Source: Cupriavidus basilensis
GTDB lineage: Bacteria; Pseudomonadota; Gammaproteobacteria; Burkholderiales; Burkholderiaceae
Direction: 5' to 3'
DNA length: 64,000 nucleotides
NCBI RefSeq assembly: GCF_000832305.1
Contig: NZ_CP010537.1
Coordinates: 434,001-498,000 of the forward strand
Each line of letters begins with the position of its first letter. The first letter of the stretch is position 1. Position numbers and translations under genes: made by a program. Below, one piece after another: positions 1 to 8,541 of the stretch. The notes beneath the pieces are model-generated. The model made no database searches and had not been told where the DNA came from. It saw nothing but the letters and a program-made list of their open reading frames with translations.

Positions 1-1
1 C

Positions 2-1018
2 GACATCTTCGATGCGGTCGGCGTCAGGTTCATCCAGGGTACCGTCGAGCGGATCCATGCGGACCGCAATGAAGTCGAGGTGGTTGGCATCGATCAAGCG
101 AGGTCCACGCTGTCCTATGACCGCCTCGTGCTTGCTACGGGCAGCCGCCTGTTTCGCCCGCAGATCCCGGGCCTGGACAAGCATGCGTTCAGCGTGGACC
201 AGATCGATGAAGCGGCCGAGCTGGAGGCGCATATCAAGCGCCTTGCCGATCATCCGGCATCCGCCGCGCGCAATACCATCGTGGTGGCCGGCGGCGGCTT
301 CACCGGCATCGAGACCGCGGCCGAAATGCCGGCGCGCCTGCGCGATGCGCTGGGCGAAGACGCCGAGGTGAACGTCATCGTGGTCGATCGCCATGCCGAA
401 GTGGCCGCCGAGCTCGGCGCCGGCCCGCGTCCCGTCATCACGCAAGCGCTTGAAGCGCTTGGCGTGACCTGGCGGCCAGGCACGTCGGTGGCGTCCGTCG
501 ACGAGAACGGCCTGACCACGGCGCACGGCGAGCGCATCGATGCCAAGACGGTGATCTGGACGGCGGGCGTGCGCGCCAGCGCGCTCACGCAGCAGATTCC
601 CGCGCAGCGCGATGCATTCGGTCGCCTGCATGTGGACAGCAACCTGCGCGTCAAGGGCGTGGATGCCGTGTTCGCCACCGGTGATGTCGCTTATGCCGCC
701 ACGGACGATGACGGCAACTATGCCGCGATGTCGTGTCAGCACGCGATGAACCTTGGCCGCTCGGCGGGGCACAACGTTGCTGCGGACCTGCTCGGCCTTG
801 CACCGATTCCCTACCGCCAGCCGAGGTACGTCACCTGCCTGGACCTGGGCCCGTGGGGCGCGGTCTACACCGAGGGCTGGGAGCGTGAAGTCAAGCTCGT
901 TGGCGCGGACGCCAAGGCGCTGAAAGGCCGGATCAACGCCGAGTGGATCTATCCGCCCAGCGCCGATCGCGCGCAGGCACTGGCCGCGGCCAATCCCGAT
1001 CGCACCGTGGTAGCGTAG
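2..1018 (+). CDS. NAD(P)/FAD-dependent oxidoreductase (type II NADH dehydrogenase-like), 5' partial
   Basis: The reading frame is open from base 2 of the window to the TAG at 1016, so the N-terminus with the first FAD-binding glycine motif lies outside. The visible part has the LVLATGS strand typical of the pyridine nucleotide-disulphide oxidoreductase fold, the second Rossmann motif VAGGGFTGIETAAEM for NADH, and the FATGDVAY segment that contacts FAD near the C-terminus. No redox-active CxxC is visible, which fits an NDH-2-like dehydrogenase passing electrons from NADH to quinone or another acceptor rather than a disulphide reductase. It runs towards the Rrf2 regulator gene with 20 bases between them. 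The precise acceptor cannot be told from this fragment. Confidence 0.85.
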   Translation, partial: DIFDAVGVRFIQGTVERIHADRNEVEVVGIDQARSTLSYDRLVLATGSRLFRPQIPGLDKHAFSVDQIDEAAELEAHIKRLADHPASAARNTIVVAGGGFTGIETAAEMPARLRDALGEDAEVNVIVVDRHAEVAAELGAGPRPVITQALEALGVTWRPGTSVASVDENGLTTAHGERIDAKTVIWTAGVRASALTQQIPAQRDAFGRLHVDSNLRVKGVDAVFATGDVAYAATDDDGNYAAMSCQHAMNLGRSAGHNVAADLLGLAPIPYRQPRYVTCLDLGPWGAVYTEGWEREVKLVGADAKALKGRINAEWIYPPSADRAQALAAANPDRTVVA

Positions 1019-1038
1019 ATCCGCTGCGCTCGCCGGGC

Positions 1039-1578
1039 CTAGTCTTTGTCTGCCGCATCGCGCTCGCCGCGCCGGTGGGTGGCGCGGTCGGCGAGCCATC
1101 GCACTACGTGCGGGCCGAAATTGGCCGGTGCCTTGACGAGGGTCCGCTCGGCGAGATCGGCGAGCGTGTGCCCGGCCAGTTCCTGCCGCATGGCCTTTTC
1201 TGCCGCCTGCATGACGGCATGGATGGAGCAGATGCCACGGGTGGCCCAGGCGGGCGGCGCCGCATCGAACAGCGCGCAGCGCTCGCGGATCTCGCGGCAG
1301 TCGAACAGCGCCTTGTCGCCGTCGATCGCTTGCACGACATCCATGACCGTGATCTTTGCCGCCGGCCGCGCCAGCGAGAAGCCGCCGCGAATGCCTTCGG
1401 TGGCCACGACCAGGTTGGCCTTGGCCAGCTTGGTGAACAATTTGGCGAGGTATTCGGCAGGGACGCCTTGCAGCTCGGCCAGGTCGCGCACGCTAGCTTC
1501 CTTGACGCTTGCCGTCGGGTCGGCGAGGAACAGGAGGCAGTGCAGTCCGTATTCGACGCCCGTGCTGATGTGGGACAT
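1039..1578 (-). CDS. Rrf2 family transcriptional regulator
   Basis: This 179-residue protein starts MSHISTGVEYGLHCLLFLA, the usual Rrf2 N-terminus, followed by a winged helix-turn-helix (about residues 25-70, with YLAKLFTKLAKANLV and the GIRGGFSLARP wing). Cysteines at about 94, 101 and 117 match the three-cysteine arrangement that in NsrR and IscR binds an iron-sulphur cluster; their spacing is close to but not diagnostic of either. It probably senses redox, NO or Fe-S status. A 25-bp inverted repeat (1584-1608) lies 6 bases upstream of its ATG, suggesting autoregulation. The likely targets are the adjacent flavoprotein and the SDR at 1700-2494, but the sequence does not prove this. Confidence 0.9.
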   Translation of the reverse strand: MSHISTGVEYGLHCLLFLADPTASVKEASVRDLAELQGVPAEYLAKLFTKLAKANLVVATEGIRGGFSLARPAAKITVMDVVQAIDGDKALFDCREIRERCALFDAAPPAWATRGICSIHAVMQAAEKAMRQELAGHTLADLAERTLVKAPANFGPHVVRWLADRATHRRGERDAADKD

Positions 1579-1583
1579 GGCTT

Positions 1584-1608
1584 AACTAAGATAGATTGAA
1601 TCGTAGTT
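1584..1608. promoter_or_regulatory. Inverted repeat, candidate Rrf2 operator
   Basis: The arms AACTAAGAT (1584-1592) and ATCGTAGTT (1600-1608) match at 8 of 9 positions around a 7-base AT-rich spacer. The site sits immediately upstream of the Rrf2 gene start, where a bound dimer would block transcription or initiation. It is in the short gap before the SDR gene (stop at 1700). Function is inferred from position and symmetry. Confidence 0.5.
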
Positions 1609-1699
1609 CAGCCTATACAGATTCGGGGCGAAGCGCAAGCGTCGGGGGTGGCCAAGTTGCGCGGCCGCATGGCCGCGCAAGGAAAGCTGCGCAGAGGAC

Positions 1700-2494
1700 T
1701 CAGGCGATCGTATCCACGACCCCGCCGTCCACGCGCAATGCGGCGCCGGTGGTGGCCGAGGCTTGCGGGGAGCAGGCATAGACGATCATGTTGGCGACTT
1801 CTTCGACGCTGGCGGCACGCTGGATGATCGAGGAGGAACGGTGTGTCTTGACGAAGTCCGCTGCCACGGCTTCGGCGGATTGCCCCGAGCTTGCCATGGC
1901 ATCCTTGAGCATGTCGGTGACGCCCTCCGATAGCGTGGGGCCGGGCAGTACCGCGTTGACGGTCACGCCGGTACCGGCAAGCCGCTTGGCCAGCCCGCGC
2001 GAGACTGCCAGTTGCGCGGTCTTGGAAAAGCCATAGTGGATCATGTCGGCGGGGATATTCAGCGCCGATTCCGACGAGACGAACACGATCCGTCCCCATT
2101 TACGCTCGGCCATGGACGGCGCATAGGCCCGCGACAGCCGCACGCCCGACATGACGTTGGTTTCGAAGAAGCGGGTCCACTCGCTGTCGGGCGTCTCAAA
2201 GAAGTCCTGCGGCTGGAAGATGCCAAGGTTATTTACCAGCACATCCACTCGGGGATGGGCCGCCACCAGGCGGGCGCAGGCCTCGGGGTCGGCAAGGTCG
2301 CCGACGAAGCCCGTCACGTCGGCGCCGGCAACGGCGGCACGCAGCGCTTGCAGGGCCTTGTCCACCGTGGCGTTGCTGCGCCCGTTGAGGATGACGCGGG
2401 CGCCTGCGCCGGCGAGTCCCTTGGCCGTTGCGAAGCCGATGCCGGCGGTGGACCCTGAAACAAGGGCGATCTTGCCCGTGAGATCAATCTTCAT
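1700..2494 (-). CDS. SDR family NAD(P)-dependent oxidoreductase
   Basis: A 264-residue classical short-chain dehydrogenase. It has the cofactor motif SGSTAGIGFA near residue 15, the NNLG motif, the catalytic Ser in VFVSSES, and YGFSK (YxxxK) followed by the PGPT loop. The C-terminal TTGAALRVDGGVV is standard for the family. I chose the ATG at 2494 rather than the one at 2500: AAGGA lies 6 bases upstream of 2494 but directly abuts the 2500 ATG. The substrate is unknown. It is transcribed towards the Rrf2 gene. Confidence 0.88.
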   Translation of the reverse strand: MKIDLTGKIALVSGSTAGIGFATAKGLAGAGARVILNGRSNATVDKALQALRAAVAGADVTGFVGDLADPEACARLVAAHPRVDVLVNNLGIFQPQDFFETPDSEWTRFFETNVMSGVRLSRAYAPSMAERKWGRIVFVSSESALNIPADMIHYGFSKTAQLAVSRGLAKRLAGTGVTVNAVLPGPTLSEGVTDMLKDAMASSGQSAEAVAADFVKTHRSSSIIQRAASVEEVANMIVYACSPQASATTGAALRVDGGVVDTIA

Positions 2495-2706
2495 GGCCAT
2501 TCCTTGGGAGGCCTGCCGAGTGCAGGCCGACTGACCTAGTTTATTGGCTCGGCGGATTTCGGCAAGGCCCGTCCCCCAGGCGGCCACGCGCGCCAGTTCC
2601 ACCCGCCGGTTCTTGCCGCGGCCTTCCTCGCAGGTATTGTCGGCAATCGGCTTGCGGGCGCCAAAGCCCTCGGCACGCACGCCTGGGCGCGCGCTTTCGG
2701 TCCACG

Positions 2707-2737
2707 TACAATCGCTGTTTTTACTTGATCCCAAGGG
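2707..2737 (+). promoter_or_regulatory. Candidate -10 box and ribosome binding site of purT
   Basis: TACAAT at 2707-2712 resembles a sigma-70 -10 element and AAGGG at 2733-2737 is a ribosome binding site 6 bases before the purT ATG. No good -35 hexamer is visible, so activator help or a weak promoter is possible. Confidence 0.4.
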
Positions 2738-2743
2738 TCCCAC

Positions 2744-3949
2744 ATGACCACTCTCGGCACCCCTCTGTCGCCTGGCGCGACCAAAGTCATGCTGCTGGGC
2801 TCCGGCGAGCTCGGCAAGGAAGTCCTGATCGCGCTGCAGCGCCTCGGCGTTGAAACGATTGCGGTGGACCGCTATGCCGATGCGCCCGGCCAGCAGGTGG
2901 CGCACCATGCGCGCACCATTTCCATGAGCGACCCGGACCAGCTCAAGGCGCTGATCGAGGCCGAGAAGCCGGACCTGGTGGTGCCGGAGATCGAGGCCAT
3001 TGCCACGCAGATGCTGGAGACGCTGGAAGCCGCCGGCGTGGTGCGCGTCATCCCCACGGCGCGCGCGGCGCGCCTGACCATGGACCGCGAAGGCATCCGC
3101 CGCCTGGCTGCGGAGACGCTCGGCGTGCCCACCAGCCCCTACAAGTTCTGCGACTCGCTGGAAGAGCTGCAGGCGGCCATCGATGGCGGCATCGGCTACC
3201 CGTGCGTGGTCAAGCCGGTGATGAGCAGCTCCGGCAAGGGCCAGAGCAAGATCGACGGCCCCGCCGACGTCAAGGCCGCATGGGACTACGCCATGGCCGG
3301 TGGCCGTGTCAGCCACGGCCGCGTGATCGTGGAAGGTTTCATCGACTTCGACTACGAAATCACGCTGCTGACGGTGCGCGCGATCGGCGCCGACGGCCAG
3401 GTGGAAACGCAGTTCTGCGAGCCGATCGGCCACGTGCAGGTCAGCGGGGATTACGTGGAAAGCTGGCAGCCGCATCCGATGCATCCGGCCGCACTGCAAA
3501 AATCCCAGCAGATTGCGCAGGCCGTCACCGCCAACCTGGGCGGGCAAGGCTTGTTCGGCGTGGAACTGTTCGTCAAGGGCGAGCAGGTCTGGTTCAGCGA
3601 AGTCAGCCCGCGTCCGCACGACACCGGCATGGTGACCATGATCACCCAGTGGCAGAACGAGTTCGAGCTGCACGCGCGCGCCATTCTCGGCCTGCCGGTC
3701 AGCACCGCGCTCAAGAGCCCGGGCGCCAGTGCGGTGATCTATGGCGGCGTGGATGCCAAGGGCGTGGTGTTCGACGGCGTGGACGAGGCGCTGCGCGTGC
3801 CGCAGACGGAGCTGCGCTTGTTCGGCAAGCCGGAGAGCTTCACCAAGCGCCGCATGGGCGTGGCCCTGGCGTACGACGCCGACGTGGAAGCGGCCCGCGT
3901 GCGCGCCAAGGATGCGGCGGGACGCGTGAAGCCGCGCGTGGCAGGCTGA
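2744..3949 (+). CDS. purT: Formate-dependent phosphoribosylglycinamide formyltransferase (GAR transformylase 2)
   Basis: A 401-residue ATP-grasp enzyme that uses formate and ATP to make formyl-GAR in cytoplasmic purine synthesis, without tetrahydrofolate. The N-terminal pre-ATP-grasp domain begins [14 protein letters not shown]; the ATP-grasp core includes [12 protein letters not shown] (about residue 160), the [18 protein letters not shown] strand and the metal-binding [15 protein letters not shown] region. The length matches PurT proteins (about 390-400 residues). The ATG at 2744 has AAGGG at the right distance. It appears monocistronic, and a strong hairpin follows at 3979-4007. Confidence 0.96.
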   Translation: MTTLGTPLSPGATKVMLLGSGELGKEVLIALQRLGVETIAVDRYADAPGQQVAHHARTISMSDPDQLKALIEAEKPDLVVPEIEAIATQMLETLEAAGVVRVIPTARAARLTMDREGIRRLAAETLGVPTSPYKFCDSLEELQAAIDGGIGYPCVVKPVMSSSGKGQSKIDGPADVKAAWDYAMAGGRVSHGRVIVEGFIDFDYEITLLTVRAIGADGQVETQFCEPIGHVQVSGDYVESWQPHPMHPAALQKSQQIAQAVTANLGGQGLFGVELFVKGEQVWFSEVSPRPHDTGMVTMITQWQNEFELHARAILGLPVSTALKSPGASAVIYGGVDAKGVVFDGVDEALRVPQTELRLFGKPESFTKRRMGVALAYDADVEAARVRAKDAAGRVKPRVAG

Positions 3950-3978
3950 GCCAGCGCTAACTTGCTTTACCCGCTCGG

Positions 3979-4007
3979 TGCGCGGCGGCTGAATCGGCCG
4001 CCGCGCA
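3979..4007. terminator. GC-rich hairpin downstream of purT
   Basis: The arms TGCGCGGCGGC (3979-3989) and GCCGCCGCGCA (3997-4007) pair perfectly over 11 bp with a 7-base loop. No U-tract follows, so this may be an mRNA-stabilising end or a weak or assisted terminator rather than a canonical intrinsic one. Confidence 0.45.
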
Positions 4008-4049
4008 TGATCCCGTGATTTGCCGTGACATCGCATGGAGCCAACCGTC

Positions 4050-4748
4050 ATGACCCTGCATATCGGCATCGTTGCCTGCTCCGCCGAAGGTGCTGCGCTT
4101 TGCTACCGGACCATTTGCATGGAGGGCGCGCGGCTGCTCGGGCCGCATGCGCATCCCGAGATATCCATGCACACCCCGTCGCTTGCCGAGTACGTCAAGC
4201 ACCTGGATCGCGGCGACTGGCAGGCCGTAGGTGAGTTGATGCTCACCTCTGCCAGCAAGCTCGCTGGCATGGGCGCGGATTTCCTGATCTGTCCCGACAA
4301 CACCATTCACCAGGCGCTGCCGTACATGGCGGCGCGTTCGCCGCGGCCCTGGCTGCATATTGCCGAGGTGGTCGCCGAGAGCGCGGCGGCGCGCGGTTTC
4401 ACCCGCCTGGGCCTGACGGGAACACGCTGGCTTGTCGACAGCGAGGTCTACCCCGAAAAGCTTGCCGCGCGCGGGCTCGGCTTTATGCGGCCGGACCCCG
4501 CCGAGCGCGATGAAATCAACCGCATCATCATGGATGAACTGGTGGGCGGCATCGCTACCCCGGAAGCACTCACTTACTTCCAGCGGGTTATCGGGCGGAT
4601 GAAGTCGCAGGGTTGCGATGCTGTTGTGCTCGGCTGCACGGAAATTCCGCTGATCGTGAACGACGCTAACTCGTCACTGCCGACGCTGGATTCCACGCGG
4701 CTGCTGGCGCAGGCGGCGCTGCGCAGGGCGGTGCAAGGCGCATATTGA
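4050..4748 (+). CDS. Aspartate/glutamate racemase family protein
   Basis: A 232-residue protein of the cofactor-independent Asp/Glu racemase fold. The second catalytic cysteine is present in VVLGCTEIPLIV (Cys196). At the position of the first catalytic cysteine the motif reads ICPDNTIHQ, so Asp83 replaces Cys. Some family members tolerate substitution here (E. coli YgeA has Thr), so racemase activity may be altered or absent. The ATG at 4050 is preferred over one at 4035 because GGAG lies 8 bases upstream and it gives the expected MTLHIGI beta-strand start. No partner gene is obvious; the DUF427 gene follows after 67 bases. Confidence 0.8.
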   Translation: MTLHIGIVACSAEGAALCYRTICMEGARLLGPHAHPEISMHTPSLAEYVKHLDRGDWQAVGELMLTSASKLAGMGADFLICPDNTIHQALPYMAARSPRPWLHIAEVVAESAAARGFTRLGLTGTRWLVDSEVYPEKLAARGLGFMRPDPAERDEINRIIMDELVGGIATPEALTYFQRVIGRMKSQGCDAVVLGCTEIPLIVNDANSSLPTLDSTRLLAQAALRRAVQGAY

Positions 4749-4815
4749 TGCCGGGCAGGCTGGCGCGTTCACGCGTAGTATTGGCAGGCGCGGCAACACA
4801 TCAGGAAGCCCAGCC

Positions 4816-5196
4816 ATGACCAGCAAGCCCATCAAGATCCCGGGGCCCGATCATCCGATCGTGATCGAGGCGAACCCCGCGCGCGTCGTCGTGAGGCTCG
4901 GCGGCGCCGTCATTGCCGACACCCGCAGCGCGCTCACGCTGCGCGAGGCGGCCTACCCGGCCGTGCAGTACATTCCGCGCAAGGATGTCGATATGTCGCT
5001 GCTGGCGCGCACGGACCATGCCACCTACTGCCCGTACAAAGGCGAGTGCGCTTACTACAGCATCCCCGCGGGCGGTGAGCGATCGGTCAATGCGGTGTGG
5101 ACTTACGAGGCGCCGTATGCCGCCGTCGAGGCCATCAAGGATCACGTGGCCTTCTACCCCAACCGAGTCGATGCCATCGAGCAGCGGCAGGGCTAG
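4816..5196 (+). CDS. DUF427 domain-containing protein
   Basis: A 126-residue protein covering one DUF427 domain: HPIVIEANPARVVVRLGG at the N-terminus, the conserved YIPRKDVDMSLL strand, then TYCPYKGECAYYSI and the WTYEAPYAAVEAIKDHVAFYP ending. These are hallmark segments of the family, which folds as a small beta-barrel of unestablished biochemical role. There are no signal peptide or membrane segments, so it is cytoplasmic. It may be co-transcribed with the upstream racemase-like gene. Confidence 0.88.
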   Translation: MTSKPIKIPGPDHPIVIEANPARVVVRLGGAVIADTRSALTLREAAYPAVQYIPRKDVDMSLLARTDHATYCPYKGECAYYSIPAGGERSVNAVWTYEAPYAAVEAIKDHVAFYPNRVDAIEQRQG

Positions 5197-5210
5197 GCGG
5201 TGAACGCCAG

Positions 5211-5237
5211 GGCCGTGTGCTTTATGTTGAAACGGCC
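5211..5237. terminator. Weak hairpin between convergent genes
   Basis: GGCCGT (5211-5216) and ACGGCC (5232-5237) form a 6-bp stem with a 15-base loop between the DUF427 and GntR stops, followed by TCTT. It could act in either direction, but the stem is short. Confidence 0.25.
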
Positions 5238-5239
5238 TC

Positions 5240-6043
5240 TTAGCCGCGCGGCACGTCGTGGACTAACTGCCCGGCGCTTAGCGTGTTGACCGTGTCGGCC
5301 GAGATATCCATCAGGATGCGGCTGCGTTCCGGGGACATGTACACCGTGATGTACTGGACCGGCCGCGACTCCGGGTCATGCATCAGGCGCACCAGCTTGA
5401 GCAGTGGCGCACCAACCTCGGTGCGCAGCCAGCCCGCATAAGCGGGGTCGGCCGCCTGGGCCGTGATTTCCTGCACCACGCGGCCAAACTTCACCCCCTG
5501 TGCCATCAGGATCTCGTAGAGCGCTTGCTTGCGCAGCGCCGCCGCCGACACGCGCTTGCCCAGCGCGGCGGGTACCCATGCATCCGTCAGTATCACCGGC
5601 GTGCCCTTGATGCTGCGCAGGCGCAGCGCGTGCACGGCTTGCTCGCCCGGGGCGAGCAGCAGCAGTTGGGCAATGTCCGCCGGCGGCACGGCCGTGGCCA
5701 CCTCAAGAACCTCGACGTCCGTCTCCAGCGCGGTCTTGCGCAGGCTGTCGATCACGCTAAGGCTAGGGCTGCTGCGCCCTGCCGGCGCGTCCGCCCGCAC
5801 AAAGGTGCCAAGGCCATGGCGCCGCTCCACCAGCCCTAGCGCCGCCAACTCGGACAGCGCCCGCCGCACCGTGATGCGCGAGACGCCAAAGCGCTCGCAC
5901 AGTGCTTCTTCTTTCGGCAAAGCCCCCGTTTCCGCATAGATGCCGCGCGTGATTTCGTCGCGCAGCACGAGAAAGAGCTGCCGGTGCAGTGAGGTGCCGG
6001 GCATATGGCCCAGCGGCGAAGGGGAGTCGGTCGTGCGCGGCAT
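5240..6043 (-). CDS. GntR family regulator, HutC/UTRA type
   Basis: About 267 residues. The N-terminal winged helix covers LHRQLFLVLRDEI through RHGLGTFV and includes the recognition region CERFGVSRITVRRALSELA. The C-terminal UTRA ligand-binding domain ends in VQYITVYMSPERSRI. An in-frame TTG at 6169 and an ATG at 6073 exist upstream, but the former would lie inside the promoter region of the divergent gene; I take the ATG at 6043, though none of the candidates has a good Shine-Dalgarno. Divergent placement beside the lyase gene at 6242 makes that catabolic operon the likely target, with a pathway intermediate as inducer. Confidence 0.88.
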   Translation of the reverse strand: MPRTTDSPSPLGHMPGTSLHRQLFLVLRDEITRGIYAETGALPKEEALCERFGVSRITVRRALSELAALGLVERRHGLGTFVRADAPAGRSSPSLSVIDSLRKTALETDVEVLEVATAVPPADIAQLLLLAPGEQAVHALRLRSIKGTPVILTDAWVPAALGKRVSAAALRKQALYEILMAQGVKFGRVVQEITAQAADPAYAGWLRTEVGAPLLKLVRLMHDPESRPVQYITVYMSPERSRILMDISADTVNTLSAGQLVHDVPRG

Positions 6044-6106
6044 GAGGTGACGGTTTAGTGGCGTGGGCAGCATAGCACAACGGTCCAGTGGCGAATTTCC
6101 CAATCC

Positions 6107-6152
6107 TTGACGGAACCGACAAGTTGTATCTAGAATATAAACACATAAACAC
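6107..6152 (+). promoter_or_regulatory. Sigma-70-like promoter and direct repeats of the lyase operon
   Basis: TTGACG (6107-6112) and TAGAAT (6131-6136) are 18 bases apart, a good sigma-70 promoter reading towards the lyase gene. Directly after the -10 lies an exact 8-bp tandem repeat ATAAACAC (6137-6144 and 6145-6152), where a bound GntR regulator could repress. The imperfect pair GTTGTAT...ATATAAAC overlaps the -10. Confidence 0.55.
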
Positions 6153-6241
6153 AGGGCGAAGGTCGACAACCGATTCCCCTCCGCGCTGAGGCTTACTCCG
6201 TACGCATTCCGTCACCCACCGCAAGCAGACAGGACCCGTCC

Positions 6242-7138
6242 ATGACCCTCGCAGCTATCCTTCGCCAGCGCCTGCAGGCGCCCGGCATGATCATCGCGCC
6301 CGGCGCTTACGACGCCATCGGCGCGCGCCTGATCGAGCAGGCCGGCTTCTCCGCCTGCTACATGACTGGCGCCGGCACGTCGGCGGCGCGCGGCTTCCCT
6401 GATTTCGGCCTGCTGACGATGAGCGAGATGGTTGAAAACGCCGCGGTGATGGCGCGCTCCGTGTCGATCCCGCTGATCGCCGACGCCGACACGGGCTACG
6501 GCAATCAGCTCAACGTCACCCGCACCGTGCGCGAGTACGAGGCCCGTGGCGTGGCGGCGATCCATATCGAGGACCAGGTTGCGCCCAAGCGCTGTGGCCA
6601 CCTGGATGGCAAGGAGGTGGTCTCGCGCGAGGAGTTCGTCTCCAAGATCCGCGCAGCGGTGCAGGCGCGCCGCACGCCGGATTTCGTCATCATCGCGCGC
6701 ACCGATGCGCGCGCCATGCTCGGGCTGGAAGAGGCCATCTGGCGCGCCAACGCCGCGCTGGAAGCTGGCGCGGACCTGGCCTTCGTGGAAGCCACGCAGA
6801 CCATCGAGGAAGTGGCGGCGGTGCCGCGGCTGGTGCGCGGCCCTTGCCTGCTGAACGTGGTGCCCGGCGGCCGCACGCCGATCTTCGACCTGCGCGAGGC
6901 CGAGGTCATGGGCTACAAGCTGGCCATCCTGCCGGGCCTGATGCTCAAGGCCGCGATCCAGGCGGGCGACGAAGCCCTGGCCGAGCTCAAGGCCACCTTC
7001 ACCGCGCCAGGCGTGTCGGCCAGCGTGGGGCAGACCTTCCGCCGCTTCGGCGCCGATGAATGGGACAGCCTGCGCCAGCGCTTCAATGCCGGCGAGCGCG
7101 CCACCAACCCCGATGCGCCGGCAAGCGCAAAGGCTTGA
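6242..7138 (+). CDS. Isocitrate lyase/PEP mutase family lyase (methylisocitrate or dimethylmalate lyase type)
   Basis: A 298-residue TIM-barrel protein of the ICL/PEPM superfamily. It shows APGAYDAIGARLIEQAGF, the Mg-binding IADADTGYGN, the catalytic loop VAPKRCGHLDGK with Cys118, and the metal/substrate region FVIIARTDA. The KRCGH loop separates true lyases (PrpB, dimethylmalate lyase) from phosphonomutases, so retro-aldol cleavage of an alkyl-malate or alkyl-isocitrate to pyruvate or a related keto acid plus a carboxylate is expected. It is first in the operon, 2 bases before the LeuC-like gene, under the divergent GntR regulator. Whether the natural substrate is methylisocitrate, dimethylmalate or another acid cannot be decided from sequence. 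Confidence 0.88.
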   Translation: MTLAAILRQRLQAPGMIIAPGAYDAIGARLIEQAGFSACYMTGAGTSAARGFPDFGLLTMSEMVENAAVMARSVSIPLIADADTGYGNQLNVTRTVREYEARGVAAIHIEDQVAPKRCGHLDGKEVVSREEFVSKIRAAVQARRTPDFVIIARTDARAMLGLEEAIWRANAALEAGADLAFVEATQTIEEVAAVPRLVRGPCLLNVVPGGRTPIFDLREAEVMGYKLAILPGLMLKAAIQAGDEALAELKATFTAPGVSASVGQTFRRFGADEWDSLRQRFNAGERATNPDAPASAKA

Positions 7139-7140
7139 CG

Positions 7141-8541
7141 ATGGCGCGCACTCTCTTTGACAAGCTCTGGGACGCGCATGTGGTGCGCGAACTCGGCGAT
7201 GGCTGGGCGCTGCTGCACATCGACCGTCACTTGCTGCACGATCTTTCCGGCCCGCCGGCGCTGGCCGAGGTGGCGGCGCGCGGCTTGCCGCTACATGATC
7301 CGGCGCTGGTGTTCTCCACGCCGGACCACGCGGTCTCCAGCCAGCCCGGGCGCGATGGCAATACCCATGTGCCGGGCGGGCGCCTGTGGTCTGCGCTGCG
7401 CGATCGCTCGGCCGCGGCGGGTGTGACGATGTTCGACCTCGGCCAGCCGGGGCAGGGCATCGTCCACGTGATGGGCCCAGAGCTGGGCATCGTGCTGCCC
7501 GGCCTGACGGTCATCTGCGGCGACAGCCATACCTGTACCAACGGCGGCCTGGGCGCGATGGCCTTCGGCGTGGGCTCGTCCGAGAGTACGCACGCGCTCG
7601 CCACGCAGACGCTGCGCCAGCAAAAGCCGCGGCGCATGCGCATCCGATGCGACGGCGTGCTGGCCGAGGGCATCACCGCGAAGGATCTGGCGCTGCATAT
7701 CATCGGCCGCCTCGGCGCGGCGGCTGGCGGCGGCTATGCCATCGAGTTCGCCGGCACGGCCATCGAAGCGCTGGAAGTGGAAGGGCGCCTGACGCTGTGC
7801 AACCTGAGCGTGGAACTGGGCGCGCGCTTTGGCATGGTGGCGCCCGACGCGCGCACCATCGAATGGCTGCGCGGCCGCCCGTATGCGCCCTCCGGCGCGC
7901 AGTTCGACGGCGCGGCCGAGTACTGGCGCACGCTCGCCACCGATGCCGGTGCCGTGTTCGATCGCGAAGAGGTGATCGACGCCACCGCCGTGGCGCCCAC
8001 CATCACGTGGGGCACCAGCCCCGAGCACGCGATCGCGATCGATGGGCACATCCCCGATCCGGCCGCCGCCAGCGACCAGGCGGCCAGTGCTGCCATTGGC
8101 GCCGCGCTGGATTACATGGGCCTGGCACCCAATGCCCCCATCGCCGGTACGCCGGTGGACTGGGTCTTTATCGGCTCCTGCGCGAACTCGCGCCTGTCCG
8201 ACCTGCGCGCAGCGGCCGCCGTGGCGCGCGGGCGGCGCGTGGCCCCGGGCGTGACCGCCTGGGTGGTGCCGGGCTCGGAGAACGTCAAGCGCGCGGCCGA
8301 GGCCGAAGGGCTGCGCACCGTGTTCGAGGATGCGGGCTTTGGCTGGCGCGAGCCCGGCTGCAGCATGTGCGTGGCCGCCAACGGCGAGCAGGTGCCGCCC
8401 GGGCAGCGCTCGGTCTCCACCTCCAACCGCAATTTTGTCGGGCGTCAGGGGCCAGGTGCCCGCACCCATCTTGCCAGCCCCGCGATGGCCGCCGCCGCCG
8501 CGGTCACCGGCTGCATGACCGACGTACGGAAACTCACATGA
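7141..8541 (+). CDS. Aconitase-superfamily hydro-lyase, large subunit (LeuC-like)
   Basis: A 466-residue protein with the length and cysteine positions of LeuC: Cys347 in GSCANSRLSDL and Cys407/Cys410 in EPGCSMC, the ligands of a [4Fe-4S] cluster. Other family motifs are VICGDSHTCTNGGLGAMAFG and STSNRNFVGRQG. The ATG at 7141 follows the lyase stop by 2 bases, with AAAGG upstream. The small subunit follows with a 4-base overlap. Members of this family dehydrate and rehydrate 2-hydroxyacids (isopropylmalate, citraconate, dimethylmaleate, homoaconitate). Its place between a lyase and an MmgE/PrpD gene, rather than with leuB, argues for a catabolic dimethylmaleate- or citraconate-type hydratase instead of leucine synthesis. 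Confidence 0.88.
   Translation: MARTLFDKLWDAHVVRELGDGWALLHIDRHLLHDLSGPPALAEVAARGLPLHDPALVFSTPDHAVSSQPGRDGNTHVPGGRLWSALRDRSAAAGVTMFDLGQPGQGIVHVMGPELGIVLPGLTVICGDSHTCTNGGLGAMAFGVGSSESTHALATQTLRQQKPRRMRIRCDGVLAEGITAKDLALHIIGRLGAAAGGGYAIEFAGTAIEALEVEGRLTLCNLSVELGARFGMVAPDARTIEWLRGRPYAPSGAQFDGAAEYWRTLATDAGAVFDREEVIDATAVAPTITWGTSPEHAIAIDGHIPDPAAASDQAASAAIGAALDYMGLAPNAPIAGTPVDWVFIGSCANSRLSDLRAAAAVARGRRVAPGVTAWVVPGSENVKRAAEAEGLRTVFEDAGFGWREPGCSMCVAANGEQVPPGQRSVSTSNRNFVGRQGPGARTHLASPAMAAAAAVTGCMTDVRKLT

Noticed and set aside
1700..4069. A minus-strand frame fused to the SDR and running across purT
   Set aside because: The upstream part is antisense to purT; the SDR has its own start with a ribosome site at 2494.
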